Assembly: GCA_002335425.1 (NCBI GenBank) | Contig: DDCB01000016.1 | Location: 859 to 55,410, forward strand | DNA: 54,552 nt | Source of the DNA: Chthonomonas sp. UBA2017 | GTDB taxonomy: Bacteria; Armatimonadota; Fimbriimonadia; Fimbriimonadales; Fimbriimonadaceae | Direction: 5' to 3' | Shown here: positions 7,372 to 15,846 of the stretch, one piece after another | Position numbering within the stretch: the stretch's first letter is position 1 | Layout of the letters: every line of letters starts with the position of its first letter | Notes under the pieces: model-generated | What the model was told of the DNA's origin: nothing | The model's input: the letters and a program-made list of their open reading frames with translations, nothing else | The model's database searches: none | Program-made: the position numbers and the translations under genes

Positions 7372-9129
7372 ATGCCGAATCGACTCGCAACTTCCCTCTC
7401 GCCGTACCTGCGCCAACACCAAGAGAATCCGGTCGATTGGTACGAATGGGGTGCCGAAGCCTTTGAGCTCGCATCCCGACTCGACCGCCCCGTCTTTCTG
7501 AGCGTCGGATATAGCTCGTGCCACTGGTGCCACGTGATGGCCCATGAGTCGTTCGAAGACTCTGAGGTGGCTCAGGTTTTGAACCAGCGATTCGTCTCCA
7601 TCAAGCTCGACCGCGAAGAGCGACCGGATGTCGATGATGCCTATATGACCGCCGTCCAGGTGGCCACGGGGCGAGGGGGATGGCCCATGACCTGCTTCTT
7701 GACGCCCCAGAAGCAGCCGTTCTTTGCCGGGACGTACTTTCCAAAGGAAGATCGCGGGCCCTATCCGGGCTTTCTGACTTTGCTGCTGAGCATCGACCAC
7801 GCATGGAAAACCCAAAGGGCTGAGCTTGTGAGCTCGGCCGCGAGCCTCGCGGACCATCTCGCCAGCGCCCTCTCCGGCTCCAACTTAGCTCCGGTCGAGC
7901 TGAGCCCAGCCCTCTTTGAGGCGTCCGTTCAACATGCCCACGAAGAGTTTGACCACGAAAATGGCGGCATGGGGACAGCTCCGAAGTTTCCGCCCCACAC
8001 GGCGCTGGCTTTCCTGGAAGCCTTTTCCGCGTCCCCGTTCGGGCCTCAGTCGTATCGGGAGATGGCTCGCGAGATGGTCCTGACGACGCTCGAGTCGATG
8101 GCCAAAGGCGGAATTCACGATCACGTCGCCGGGGGTTTTCATCGCTATTCGACCGACGAGCGATGGCTCTTGCCGCACTTCGAGAAGATGCTCTACGACA
8201 ACGCCCAACTCCTCGGAGCCTATTCCCGAGCCGCCCGGCGCTGGCCCGACGATCCCCGCACCCGAGGGTTTCGCTCCGTCGCCACGCGGCTCGTCGAGTG
8301 GCTTGAAACAGAAATGACGGGTCCGGAGGGGCTTTTCTATTCTGCGCTGGATGCCGACTCCGAAGGTGAAGAGGGGCGGCATGTTGTTTGGAGTTGCGCG
8401 GAGATTCGCAGCCTATTGGGGGACCGGGCGGAAGCGTTCTTGACTGCTTATCAGGCCCGAGAAGCCGGAAATTACTTGGACGAGGCGACTCGAAAGCTCA
8501 CGGGTCACAACGTCCTCCACTTGGCCGAGTGGACGGAGGAGTTTGCTCCCGAGCTCGCACAACTTCATGCCGCCCGAAAGCGCCGACCTCAGCCCCTCAC
8601 CGACGACAAGGCCATCGCCAGTTGGAACGGCATGATGATCGCCGCCCTCGTGGATTTCGGCGACCTCGAACGGGCCGAAGCATGCGCCCAGACGTGGCAT
8701 CAAGCGATTTCCGAGCTCGGGTACGTTCCCCGGCACCTCACTCGGGGCCAAGCCTCTGGCCTGGGATTTCTGGACGACGTCGCCCACCTCGCGGACGGCT
8801 TTTTTGCCCTGGCAACGACGACACAGAAACCCGAATGGAGAGCCCGAGCTGAAGACCTCACCGCTCGGATGATCGACCTGTTCGAAGATCCGGCGGGGGG
8901 ATTCTTCTTCACCTCGACCCAGCATGAAACGCTCTTTGGGCGCACGAAGCCGCCCACCGACGGGGCCTGCCCATGCCCGAACGGGGTGGCGCTCCGATGC
9001 CTGAGGCTGCAGGGTGAGACCGACCGCTATCGACGGGGGCTTGCGGCCTTCTCGGGCTGGATGGCTCGGTTTCCGGGTGCGACTGAGTCGCTCCTCTTGG
9101 AAGCGATGATCGACCTTAGCGACCGCTGA
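7372..9129 (+). CDS. Thioredoxin domain-containing protein, YyaL/SPATA20 (DUF255) family
   Basis: 585 residues in two parts. Residues 1-170 are a thioredoxin-like DUF255 domain with the highly conserved SSCHWCHVMAHESFED motif (C50 and C53 form CxxC) and DREERPDVDDAYM. Residues about 180-585 resemble an (alpha/alpha)6 barrel of the glycosidase/epimerase type, with GGIHDHVAGGFHRYSTD and WLLPHFEKMLYDNAQL. The bacterial family has no proven reaction, so none is assigned. It is about 100 residues shorter than typical members, with the loss in the barrel part. TATCCT lies 10 nt before the ATG. The end overlaps the convergent nuoC by 14 nt. Confidence 0.9.
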   Translation: MPNRLATSLSPYLRQHQENPVDWYEWGAEAFELASRLDRPVFLSVGYSSCHWCHVMAHESFEDSEVAQVLNQRFVSIKLDREERPDVDDAYMTAVQVATGRGGWPMTCFLTPQKQPFFAGTYFPKEDRGPYPGFLTLLLSIDHAWKTQRAELVSSAASLADHLASALSGSNLAPVELSPALFEASVQHAHEEFDHENGGMGTAPKFPPHTALAFLEAFSASPFGPQSYREMAREMVLTTLESMAKGGIHDHVAGGFHRYSTDERWLLPHFEKMLYDNAQLLGAYSRAARRWPDDPRTRGFRSVATRLVEWLETEMTGPEGLFYSALDADSEGEEGRHVVWSCAEIRSLLGDRAEAFLTAYQAREAGNYLDEATRKLTGHNVLHLAEWTEEFAPELAQLHAARKRRPQPLTDDKAIASWNGMMIAALVDFGDLERAEACAQTWHQAISELGYVPRHLTRGQASGLGFLDDVAHLADGFFALATTTQKPEWRARAEDLTARMIDLFEDPAGGFFFTSTQHETLFGRTKPPTDGACPCPNGVALRCLRLQGETDRYRRGLAAFSGWMARFPGATESLLLEAMIDLSDR

Positions 9130-9727
9130 CGTCTTCGGAGCCGGTTTTGCCCTCAAAGCTTTCGCCCGCGTGGGGCATCGAGACATCCTCCACCGCCGGG
9201 CCGTACGTCCCTTCGGCAAAAAGAACATCTTCCCCGCCCAAGGGGTACTCCTTGCGCAGCGGGAACCCCACCCAGTCATCCGGCAACAAGAACCTCATGC
9301 CGGGCTCTTCGGCGTTGCCTTCGAACGGGATGCCGTAGAGATCTTGGATCTCGCGCTCGGGGTACTCGGCGCCAAGGAAGATCCCTTTGGCGGTCGGGAT
9401 CGGCTCGCCATCGTTAACGGCAACCTTGACAAAGATTCGCGAGGAGTGCTTGAGGGACATTAGGTTGTAAACCACCTCAAAGCGACCCTCCAGGTCTCGA
9501 TCATGGGTCCACGTGCTGTAGTCCACGCCGACACATTCACTAATGTAGCTGTAATCCAGTTCGGGGTCTTCCTTCAAGAACTGGAGCACGTCCAGAAGAG
9601 CCGACTTTGGGATGCACAAAAACGTCTCGCCGCGGAACTCTTTGACCTTCAGCAAGACCTCAGGCCCAAACTTCTCGCGGACACGAACGACCTCGAGCCG
9701 CTCTGAACCGACCATGGGGCTGCCCAT
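9116..9727 (-). CDS. nuoC: NADH-quinone oxidoreductase subunit C
   Basis: 203 residues. This peripheral-arm subunit of complex I carries the family signature AEYPEREIQDLYGIPFEGN (about residues 120-138) and PDDWVGFPLRKEYPL. Its start codon overlaps the nuoA stop codon by one base (TAATG), so translation is coupled. About 35 residues after the signature form an acidic, glycine-containing tail of no known role. Subunit D is not fused and not next to it. The expected nuoB is missing from its usual place between nuoA and nuoC. The stop overlaps the convergent YyaL-family gene. Confidence 0.93.
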   Translation of the reverse strand: MGSPMVGSERLEVVRVREKFGPEVLLKVKEFRGETFLCIPKSALLDVLQFLKEDPELDYSYISECVGVDYSTWTHDRDLEGRFEVVYNLMSLKHSSRIFVKVAVNDGEPIPTAKGIFLGAEYPEREIQDLYGIPFEGNAEEPGMRFLLPDDWVGFPLRKEYPLGGEDVLFAEGTYGPAVEDVSMPHAGESFEGKTGSEDVSGR

Positions 9728-10212
9728 TATTGGCCTCCTCGGGCGGCGACCGGCGACCCGATCGGAGCTCCGGCGGCGGCTCGGACTTCAGATTCAAATG
9801 ATGCTTCGGGCAAGCCGAGCTTTTCGGGCGCAATCGACGTCGTCTCGTCCCAGTCGATGGCGTTCACCTTGAGGACGTAGGCATCGCCGATGATCCACAG
9901 CGCCATGTAGATCATGATCGCCCAGAAACTGAAAATCTGGAACGGCAGGTCGGCATCTTTGAAGATCGTCAGCCAGGACCATAAGAAAACGACTTCGATG
10001 TCGAACAAAACGAACAGAATGGCCACCAGATAGAACTTGATCGGGAATCGCTCCATCGCACTCCCGCTGGGAGCCACGCCGCATTCATAAGCCGCCTGCT
10101 TGTAGGGAGTTTGCTTCTTGGGGCCGAGCACCCAGCTTAAGGTGACCATGGCCGCGCAGAGGAGCGCCGCCACACCCACTAAGATCAAGATCGGCGTCAT
10201 ATCGCCATTCAT
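9727..10212 (-). CDS. nuoA: NADH-quinone oxidoreductase subunit A
   Basis: 161 residues with three membrane helices: residues about 5-27, 60-85 and 90-115. The family motif KQTPYKQAAYECGVAPSG and the segment FPIKFYLVAILFVLFDIEVVFLW identify it. The start is taken at the ATG at 10212, because TAATCT lies exactly 6 nt before it; a GTG two codons upstream would touch that box. Residues after about 125 form a tail of some 40 residues, rich in Ala, Pro and Glu, that ordinary NuoA (about 120-130 residues) lacks. It is the first gene of a two-gene nuoA-nuoC unit with its own promoter 38 nt after cmk. Confidence 0.92.
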   Translation of the reverse strand: MNGDMTPILILVGVAALLCAAMVTLSWVLGPKKQTPYKQAAYECGVAPSGSAMERFPIKFYLVAILFVLFDIEVVFLWSWLTIFKDADLPFQIFSFWAIMIYMALWIIGDAYVLKVNAIDWDETTSIAPEKLGLPEASFESEVRAAAGAPIGSPVAARGGQ

Positions 10213-10218
10213 ATTCAC

Positions 10219-10224
10219 AGATTA
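10219..10224 (-). promoter_or_regulatory. -10-like TAATCT, 6 nt before nuoA
   Basis: On the minus strand, TAATCT-GTGAAT-ATG. The same nine-base core (TAATCTGTG) also precedes isocitrate dehydrogenase at 25907. Confidence 0.6.
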
Positions 10225-10250
10225 CCTGCAACATCAAGATCGACGCGAGC

Positions 10251-10925
10251 TTAGCTTTCCAACGGGATCAACGCCAGAATCCGGTCGGCGACTTCTTCGG
10301 GCGTGAGCCCATAGCTTTCGACCACCTGGACTCCCGAGCCGATCTTGAGCGGACTGTCCTCGCGGGTGTAGTCTCGATGGTCTCGCTCGGAGATCTGACG
10401 GATCAGCTCTTCGTAGCTGATGTCGACGCCCTTCGCCTGAAGCTCTTGATAGCGTCGCTTGGCCCGCTCTTCGAGACTGGCAGTCAGAAAAACCCGCAGC
10501 TCAGCATCCGGCGCAATGACGGTCGTCACATCGCGACCTTCGAGCGTCATGCCGCCAGCGGCGACCATCTCCTTTTGCTGCGAAGCCAGCACCGCTCTCA
10601 CCGGCGAAAACGCGCTCAATGCGCTCGCCAATTCTCCGATCTCGGGCGTCCGGATTGCTGCGGTGATGTCTTCTCCGTCGAGCCAAATCGAAGGTGGACT
10701 TCCCGCGCCAAATTCAATTCTTGATCGGGCGGCGAGCTCAGCAGCCGCCTCACCATCAGTCGGACCCAAGCCCGTCCGGGCGGCTTTCAGAGCGATCGCT
10801 CGATACATCGCTCCGGTATCGAGATAGCGCAAACCCAGTTTTTCCGCCAGGATTTTGGCGACGGTGCTCTTTCCGGCACCCGCCGGGCCATCGATAGCGA
10901 TCACAAGTCCGCGTTTCATTCCCAT
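10251..10925 (-). CDS. cmk: Cytidylate kinase
   Basis: 224 residues. Phosphorylates CMP and dCMP with ATP in the cytoplasm. The P-loop GPAGAGKST (residues about 13-21), the following LRYLDTGAMYRAIAL and the late segment SERDHRDYTREDSPL with ITPD-like catalytic arginines are all typical; so is the length. The ATG is 5 nt after the aroA stop codon, which implies co-transcription and translational coupling. A second ATG two codons later is also possible. The aroA-cmk order is common in bacteria, often with rpsA next; here rpsA does not follow and nuoA does. Confidence 0.94.
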   Translation of the reverse strand: MGMKRGLVIAIDGPAGAGKSTVAKILAEKLGLRYLDTGAMYRAIALKAARTGLGPTDGEAAAELAARSRIEFGAGSPPSIWLDGEDITAAIRTPEIGELASALSAFSPVRAVLASQQKEMVAAGGMTLEGRDVTTVIAPDAELRVFLTASLEERAKRRYQELQAKGVDISYEELIRQISERDHRDYTREDSPLKIGSGVQVVESYGLTPEEVADRILALIPLES

Positions 10926-10930
10926 GCAGT

Positions 10931-12208
10931 CTAGTCCACTCGCAGACGGTTCAGCTCGTCGAGAAAGTGGGGATAGCTCGTCAAGACCGCTTCGGCCCCT
11001 GCGATCCGGGTCTCATCCGCTGCGATAAGTGAGGCCACCGCCGCCGCCATCGCGATCCGGTGATCCAGGTTGCAATCGACTCGGGTCCCGCCGAGCTGGA
11101 CCGGGCCGTGGATATCGAGCCCGTCGGGGTGGACTTCGACCTGGGCCCCCATCTTTCGCAACATTTCCGCAGTGCTGGCGATGCGGTCACTCTCTTTCAC
11201 CCGGAGTTCGGCGGCGTCTCGGAGAGTGCTGGTGCCTTCGGCCTGGGTCGCCAGGACCGACAAAACCGGCACTTCGTCAATGAGCTGAGGGACGATCTCG
11301 CCTTCGATCTTGAAGGGGCGCAGACCCGAGCGAAACCGAATTCGCAGGTCGGCCACGGGCTCGCCTTGGGCCGAGGACTCCGACAACACTTCGAGATCGG
11401 CCCCCATCTGAGTCAGGACCTTCAGGAGTCCGGTCCGGGTCGGGTTCACGCCCACTCCACGGACCACCAAGTCCGCACCCGGGACCAAACACGCGGCGAC
11501 AATCCAGAAGGCGGCGCTCGAAAGGTCGCCGGGGACCCGAATTCGAAAGCCCTCCCATTCGGCTCCGCCCTCAACTCCGATCGCCCCGTCCGGTCGCCGC
11601 AGCATGTCGACTCCGAGCCCAGACAGAAACCTCTCGGTATGGTCCCGGCTCAGCTCGGGCTCTCGAACCCAAGTCGTGCCCCGAGCTCGAAGACCGGCCA
11701 ATAAGACCGCCGATTTGACCTGCGCACTGGCGACGGGACTGACAAAGTCGATCCCTTCGAGTTCGCCGCCTCGGATTCGAAGAGGAGCCTGAGAACCTTC
11801 GATCGTCGCTCCCATCTGGCGCAACGGGCTCGCGACGCGCTCCATCGGTCGTCGGGAAAGGGAGGCGTCCCCCTGGAGCTCGGCCACGAGCGGGCGAGAG
11901 GCGATCATTCCCATCAAAAGCCGCATCGTCGTGCCGCTATTGCCGCAATCAAGTGAACCGGCCGGGGAATGCCACTCGGTCGGCGGATAAAGCGCTATCG
12001 CGGCGCCGCTGAGTCTGCGGACTTCGGCCCCCATCTGGATCAGGGCGTTGAGAGTCGCTTCGCAATCGTGACTCTGAAGCGGGTTTTCGATCTCCGAGGG
12101 CGTACGAGCGGCTGCGGCGAAAAGATACGCTCGGTGCGTGATCGACTTATCCGCGGGGGGGATGAACTCTCCTCGGAGTCCTTGCGCCGGACGAAGAACC
12201 CATTCCAT
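10931..12208 (-). CDS. aroA: 3-phosphoshikimate 1-carboxyvinyltransferase (EPSP synthase)
   Basis: 425 residues. Joins phosphoenolpyruvate to shikimate 3-phosphate in the pathway to chorismate and aromatic amino acids. Signature segments: PPADKSITHRAYLFAA near the N-terminus (phosphate binding), GNSGTTMRLLMGM around residues 88-100, and LRVKESDRIASTAEMLRKMG near residue 335. Length and both six-fold beta/alpha halves fit the family. The start ATG is preceded by TATCTT and a 6-nt spacer without a Shine-Dalgarno sequence. It is the first gene of an aroA-cmk unit, divergent from the clpS-like pair. Confidence 0.95.
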   Translation of the reverse strand: MEWVLRPAQGLRGEFIPPADKSITHRAYLFAAAARTPSEIENPLQSHDCEATLNALIQMGAEVRRLSGAAIALYPPTEWHSPAGSLDCGNSGTTMRLLMGMIASRPLVAELQGDASLSRRPMERVASPLRQMGATIEGSQAPLRIRGGELEGIDFVSPVASAQVKSAVLLAGLRARGTTWVREPELSRDHTERFLSGLGVDMLRRPDGAIGVEGGAEWEGFRIRVPGDLSSAAFWIVAACLVPGADLVVRGVGVNPTRTGLLKVLTQMGADLEVLSESSAQGEPVADLRIRFRSGLRPFKIEGEIVPQLIDEVPVLSVLATQAEGTSTLRDAAELRVKESDRIASTAEMLRKMGAQVEVHPDGLDIHGPVQLGGTRVDCNLDHRIAMAAAVASLIAADETRIAGAEAVLTSYPHFLDELNRLRVD

Positions 12209-12214
12209 CGGTCC

Positions 12215-12220
12215 AAGATA
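12215..12220 (-). promoter_or_regulatory. -10-like TATCTT, 6 nt before aroA
   Basis: On the minus strand, TATCTT-GGACCG-ATG, consistent with a leaderless aroA-cmk transcript. Confidence 0.6.
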
Positions 12221-12296
12221 CCGCTCGATCAGCCCGGGTCTTCAAGTTCTCCGCAAAAATATCATTTTGGAATCTATTCCCTGTCAAAATCCGTTG

Positions 12297-12307
12297 TAGA
12301 ATAGAAT
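12297..12307 (+). promoter_or_regulatory. Overlapping TAGAAT boxes before the clpS-like pair
   Basis: Two TAGAAT hexamers overlap (12297-12302 and 12302-12307), 27-31 nt before the ATG. No clear -35 is visible. Unlike many genes here this one has a leader with AGGAACAGGA, a plausible ribosome binding site. Confidence 0.45.
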
Positions 12308-12333
12308 CATCCTTTTGTCAGGAACAGGACTTT

Positions 12334-12630
12334 ATGGGATCGATCAGTCAACCTCTTTTAGAACAGAGTGCATCGGACCTGACCCACGGGGCAGGCCGCT
12401 GGATGGTCGTCATCTATAACAACGAAACGAACTCGGTGGACGAAGTCATCGACATCTTGATGCAAGCCACCGGATGCGACCTCGAAGAAGCGAGCATCGA
12501 AACATGGGAAGCGCACCACTACGGCCAGGCTCCCGTTCCCTTTGATTCCCGGACCGAATGCGAGGGCATCGCCGAAATGATTGCAGCGATCGGAGTCCGG
12601 ACGGCCGTGCGCAAGGAGTGGGAAGAATGA
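12334..12630 (+). CDS. ClpS-like adaptor protein 1
   Basis: 98 residues, all of ClpS-core size. ClpS hands N-degron substrates to the ClpA or ClpC unfoldase. The fold signature is clear: WMVVIYNNETNSVDEVIDIL followed by ATGCDLEEASIETWEAHHYG. Compared with E. coli ClpS, the asparagine of the peptide-binding NDD motif is kept (YNNE) and a His is kept in the AHHYG segment, but the threonine, methionines and second acidic residue of the pocket differ. So N-degron binding may be altered. It overlaps the next gene by four bases (ATGA), so the two are co-expressed. No clpA or clpC is in the window. Confidence 0.8.
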   Translation: MGSISQPLLEQSASDLTHGAGRWMVVIYNNETNSVDEVIDILMQATGCDLEEASIETWEAHHYGQAPVPFDSRTECEGIAEMIAAIGVRTAVRKEWEE

Positions 12631-12986
12631 TCAAAAGAGACCGAGAACGGCTTCGGCAGTTCAAGACCTTTGGTCAATCCAGCCGCCCGGGGACGCTCGA
12701 GAGCCCGACCGAAGAGAAGCGAAGCCAAGAAGCGGGCGAAGACTGGGTGGTCACGGTCTACAACAACGAGACCAACACGTATGAAGAGGTCATCACGATC
12801 TTGATGATCGCCACCGCCTGCACCCCGGACGAGGCCTACATCGAGGCCTGGGAGATCGATCACTACGGTCGATGCGGTGTGCATCGGGCCAGCAAAGAGG
12901 TCTGCGAAGACGTCGCCGCGATCATTCGGGCCATCGGCATCCGAGTCGAAGTCGAGCGCGAGCAAGCGCTCAGCAGCTCCGAGTAA
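12627..12986 (+). CDS. ClpS-like adaptor protein 2
   Basis: 119 residues from the ATG that overlaps the previous stop. Residues 1-38 are a charged, probably flexible N-terminal extension like the one that feeds the unfoldase pore in classical ClpS. The core (WVVTVYNNETNTYEEVITIL, then ATACTPDEAYIEAWEIDHYG) parallels the upstream gene, so this is a tandem duplicate with its own extension. The residue aligning with the first His of the partner's HHYG is Asp here, so the two pockets may differ in specificity. The C-terminus is acidic and serine-rich. A strong hairpin follows 20 nt after the stop. Confidence 0.8.
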   Translation: MIKRDRERLRQFKTFGQSSRPGTLESPTEEKRSQEAGEDWVVTVYNNETNTYEEVITILMIATACTPDEAYIEAWEIDHYGRCGVHRASKEVCEDVAAIIRAIGIRVEVEREQALSSSE

Positions 12987-12997
12987 CACTCATTCTC

Positions 12998-13041
12998 AAA
13001 AAACCCAGAGCGGCCCTGGACGGATGGTCCAGGGCCGCTCT
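12998..13041 (-). terminator. Intrinsic terminator of secDF, possibly bidirectional
   Basis: A perfect 15-bp stem, AGAGCGGCCCTGGAC paired with its complement across a 5-nt loop (13007-13041). On the minus strand it is followed by GGGTTTTTTGAG, fitting the end of secDF. It also lies just past the clpS-like pair on the plus strand, where the tail is only GAGTTTGG. Confidence 0.85.
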
Positions 13042-13067
13042 GAGTTTGGCTGAACGGGGTCGGCAGC

Positions 13068-15677
13068 TTACTTGTCGTCGTCTTCGTCATCCAGGTCAAG
13101 CGGGCGCTTGGCGCGGTCCACTGCCGACTCGCGGCGACGGACCTGGCTGAAGCCTGCTTGCGGGTTCGTATTGGCGGCGCCTTTCGGAGCCGCACTCGGC
13201 GAGGCCGGTCGTCCCGGTCCGGTGATCGCCCCACCCAGTTCCTGTTGAAGCAGGAGCTTTTGATGCTCGATGGCTTCGGCGGCAGCTTTCGCTTCGGCGA
13301 CCAATCCCGCTTCTTCGCCCCGCCGTCGCATGACGGCCTTGTCCCACAGGTACAAGATCGGCGTCGCGTTATAGATCGACGAATATGTTCCCGAGACGAT
13401 CCCGACCAGCATCGCCAAGCAGAAGAACTTCAAGTCGATCGTCGGCGTTCCGAAGGCCATCAACACGCCGAGCGTGATAATGACCATGAGCGAGGTGTTG
13501 ATCGACCGCGCATAGCTTTGGGAGACCGAGACGTTGCAGATGTGTTCGAACGTGGCCCCACCCAGATTTTTCTTCCGAAGATTCTCGCGGACCCGGTCGA
13601 AGACGACGACCGTATCGTGGACCGAGAAGCCGATGACGGTGAGCATCGCGGTGATGAAGAGGGCGCTAATTTCCCATCCGGCAAAGTAGCCCATGATCGC
13701 TGCGATGCCGACCACGACCAAGACGTCGTGAACCATCGCGCCGATGGCCGAAAGACCAAATCGAATCCCGTTGCGAATCCCCCCAAGGGCAATGCCGAAC
13801 CTGATCCCCAGATACAGCATGATGCCGAGTGAGCTTAAGATGACGCCGAGAACGGCGTTTCGGACCGTCTCTTTTTGGACCGAGGCACCGACTCGGGCGT
13901 GGTTTCGAATGTCTTCACTCTTGAATCCAGCGGCTGCGGCAATGGCATCTTCCTTGCCCGTATCGACCTTTTCGGTCGCCGCAGGGACCGTCATCGAAGC
14001 GTAGCGAACGCCGCCCGCCGTGCTGAAGCTGACGTTCGAGCCTTTGTATCCGGCCGTTTCGAGCTTCGATAAAATTTCGTTCGGCTTGATTTGGCTCCCT
14101 TGGGGCAATTGGACGGTGACTCGGTAGCCCCCCGTAAATTCAACATTGGCCTTGAGGCCTTGCATCGGGAAGATGAAGAAGGCACCGGGCAAAATCGTGA
14201 TCAGCGAGATCAAGAACCATTTGCGAGTCTTCTGCATGATCGGCAGGGGCTTTTCGAGTGCGTTCGTCTCAAAGGACTCCCCGAACCAGTTTCGGCCAAG
14301 AGCAAAAGCCTTGGGTGAGTTTCCGAACCCTTGACTCACCAAGAAAACAAGGAGCGACCGAGTGACCGTCACCGCCGTAAAGAAGGAGATCGCCACCCCC
14401 AAGATGAGGGTCGTCGCGAACCCTTTGACAGGTCCGGTGCCGAAGTTGACGAGCACCATCGACGTGATGATCGTACACGTGTTCGAGTCGATGATCGACG
14501 GCAAGGCCCGTCTAAAGCCGAGTTCGACCGCTCGGACGAGGGGGCGTCCCTCCCGAATCTCTTCTTTGACCCGCTCGAAAACGAGGATGTTCGCGTCCAC
14601 CGCGACCCCGATCGAGAGGATGAACCCGGCAATGGCTGCCAGCGAAAACGTCGCGTCAATGAGCTTCAGCGCGGTCAGGGTGAAGAGCACGTAAAGGATG
14701 AGTGCGACCAGCGCCACGACGCCGGGAAAGGCGTAGTAAACGATCAGGAAGATGACGATGATGGCGAAGCTAATCGCCCCGGCGAAGTAAATTGCGTCGA
14801 GCGACTTTTCGCCGATCGTCGGGTCGACCGTTTCAACCGACTGCTCTTCCAAACCGACGGGCAACGATCCGGCTTTGAGAAGGTCGGAGAGTTGGCGGAC
14901 ATAAGCAGCGTCGAACTGGCCGCGAATCTCTGCTTGATCTTTGATGATCGCGCCGTCGGCCAACGGCGCGATATTCAGGACAACGCCATCGAGGACTGAG
15001 GCCAGCATCTCACCTTGGTTCAGGTATCGCCGGCTCCATTGCTCCATCTTCCGGGCCCCGTCGGCATTAAATTTCAAACCCGGAATCACAGAGTTCCCTT
15101 GCGCGATCGGAAAGGCATCTTGGAGTTCACTTCCCTTCAAGATCAAGTCCCAAGACTTGATCATCTGAGCATATTCCGGCGTCCCCGGCTCGATGGCTTT
15201 GCGATCTCCGGTTCGGAATGAAAAGCTCACTGCCGGGCGACCACCTTCGCCCCGGTCGAGGCCGGGAACGTAGGTTCGAAGCTGCCCAAGAGGTTTGTCG
15301 GTGACCACGGTCTTGGCGTGGTACATCTCGATGCTAGCGGTCGTGCTCAGGATTTGGCGGGCCTTGTCGGCGTCCTTGAATCCCGGGATCTCGACGACAA
15401 AGCTCTCTTCGCCCTTCGGGACCACCGTACCCTCGACGACGCCGAGTGCCGATCCGACCCGGTTCCCCAAGATCGTCTGCATGTTCGAGCGGATCATTTG
15501 GAAGTTCTCACGCTCGGCAGGCGAGAGCTCTTCTGACTTCATCCGGTACTCGATTCGGACACCACCTTTGATGTCCAGACCGAACTGAGGCTTTCTGGCG
15601 AGGAATCCCCACGCTGAAAGCCCAGCCAGGCCGAGCACCACCAACAAGAAGAGATAACCTTGGCTCTTTGACTGCAA
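13068..15677 (-). CDS. secDF: Protein translocase subunit SecDF (SecD-SecF fusion)
   Basis: 869 residues, one polypeptide covering both SecD and SecF. It uses proton flow to help the Sec channel release exported proteins. Part 1 has a membrane helix at residues 8-27, the FGLDIKGGVRIEYRM motif (DLxGG-like), a large periplasmic domain, then helices with AGFILSIGVAVDANILVFERVKEE. Part 2 begins near residue 485 (KTRKWFLISLITILPGAFF) and repeats the pattern, ending in IGFSVHDTVVVFDRVRENL. The last 80 residues are a polar, Pro/Gly-rich tail ending DLDDEDDDK. The start is a TTG with TAGGAG 9 nt upstream. TATACT lies about 55 nt upstream. YajC is not adjacent. Confidence 0.93.
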   Translation of the reverse strand: MQSKSQGYLFLLVVLGLAGLSAWGFLARKPQFGLDIKGGVRIEYRMKSEELSPAERENFQMIRSNMQTILGNRVGSALGVVEGTVVPKGEESFVVEIPGFKDADKARQILSTTASIEMYHAKTVVTDKPLGQLRTYVPGLDRGEGGRPAVSFSFRTGDRKAIEPGTPEYAQMIKSWDLILKGSELQDAFPIAQGNSVIPGLKFNADGARKMEQWSRRYLNQGEMLASVLDGVVLNIAPLADGAIIKDQAEIRGQFDAAYVRQLSDLLKAGSLPVGLEEQSVETVDPTIGEKSLDAIYFAGAISFAIIVIFLIVYYAFPGVVALVALILYVLFTLTALKLIDATFSLAAIAGFILSIGVAVDANILVFERVKEEIREGRPLVRAVELGFRRALPSIIDSNTCTIITSMVLVNFGTGPVKGFATTLILGVAISFFTAVTVTRSLLVFLVSQGFGNSPKAFALGRNWFGESFETNALEKPLPIMQKTRKWFLISLITILPGAFFIFPMQGLKANVEFTGGYRVTVQLPQGSQIKPNEILSKLETAGYKGSNVSFSTAGGVRYASMTVPAATEKVDTGKEDAIAAAAGFKSEDIRNHARVGASVQKETVRNAVLGVILSSLGIMLYLGIRFGIALGGIRNGIRFGLSAIGAMVHDVLVVVGIAAIMGYFAGWEISALFITAMLTVIGFSVHDTVVVFDRVRENLRKKNLGGATFEHICNVSVSQSYARSINTSLMVIITLGVLMAFGTPTIDLKFFCLAMLVGIVSGTYSSIYNATPILYLWDKAVMRRRGEEAGLVAEAKAAAEAIEHQKLLLQQELGGAITGPGRPASPSAAPKGAANTNPQAGFSQVRRRESAVDRAKRPLDLDDEDDDK

Positions 15678-15711
15678 AACGATTGACTCCTAGAGCGGAC
15701 CGATTCCTTTC

Positions 15712-15738
15712 GACCGCTTCGAATAGCGGTCCAGTATA
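15712..15738 (-). promoter_or_regulatory. Putative secDF promoter and leader hairpin
   Basis: On the minus strand TATACT (15738-15733) is followed by GACCGC-loop-GCGGTC (15731-15712). The hairpin would sit at the very 5' end of a leader of about 50 nt and may stabilise it. No -35 is recognisable. Confidence 0.4.
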
Positions 15739-15846
15739 CCAGCTTAAAACTCGCTTAAGAACTCCGAAGAATTCCGAAGGCTCGCCCGTCTCATTCTTTA
15801 GGAACATCTTGGGCTCGGGCCTAAGACGTCACGGAGGTCACAGAAT

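Noticed and set aside
15712..15731. tRNA or small RNA gene at the GACCGC/GCGGTC hairpin upstream of secDF
   Set aside because: There is only one short stem and no cloverleaf or terminator. It fits better as part of the secDF leader.
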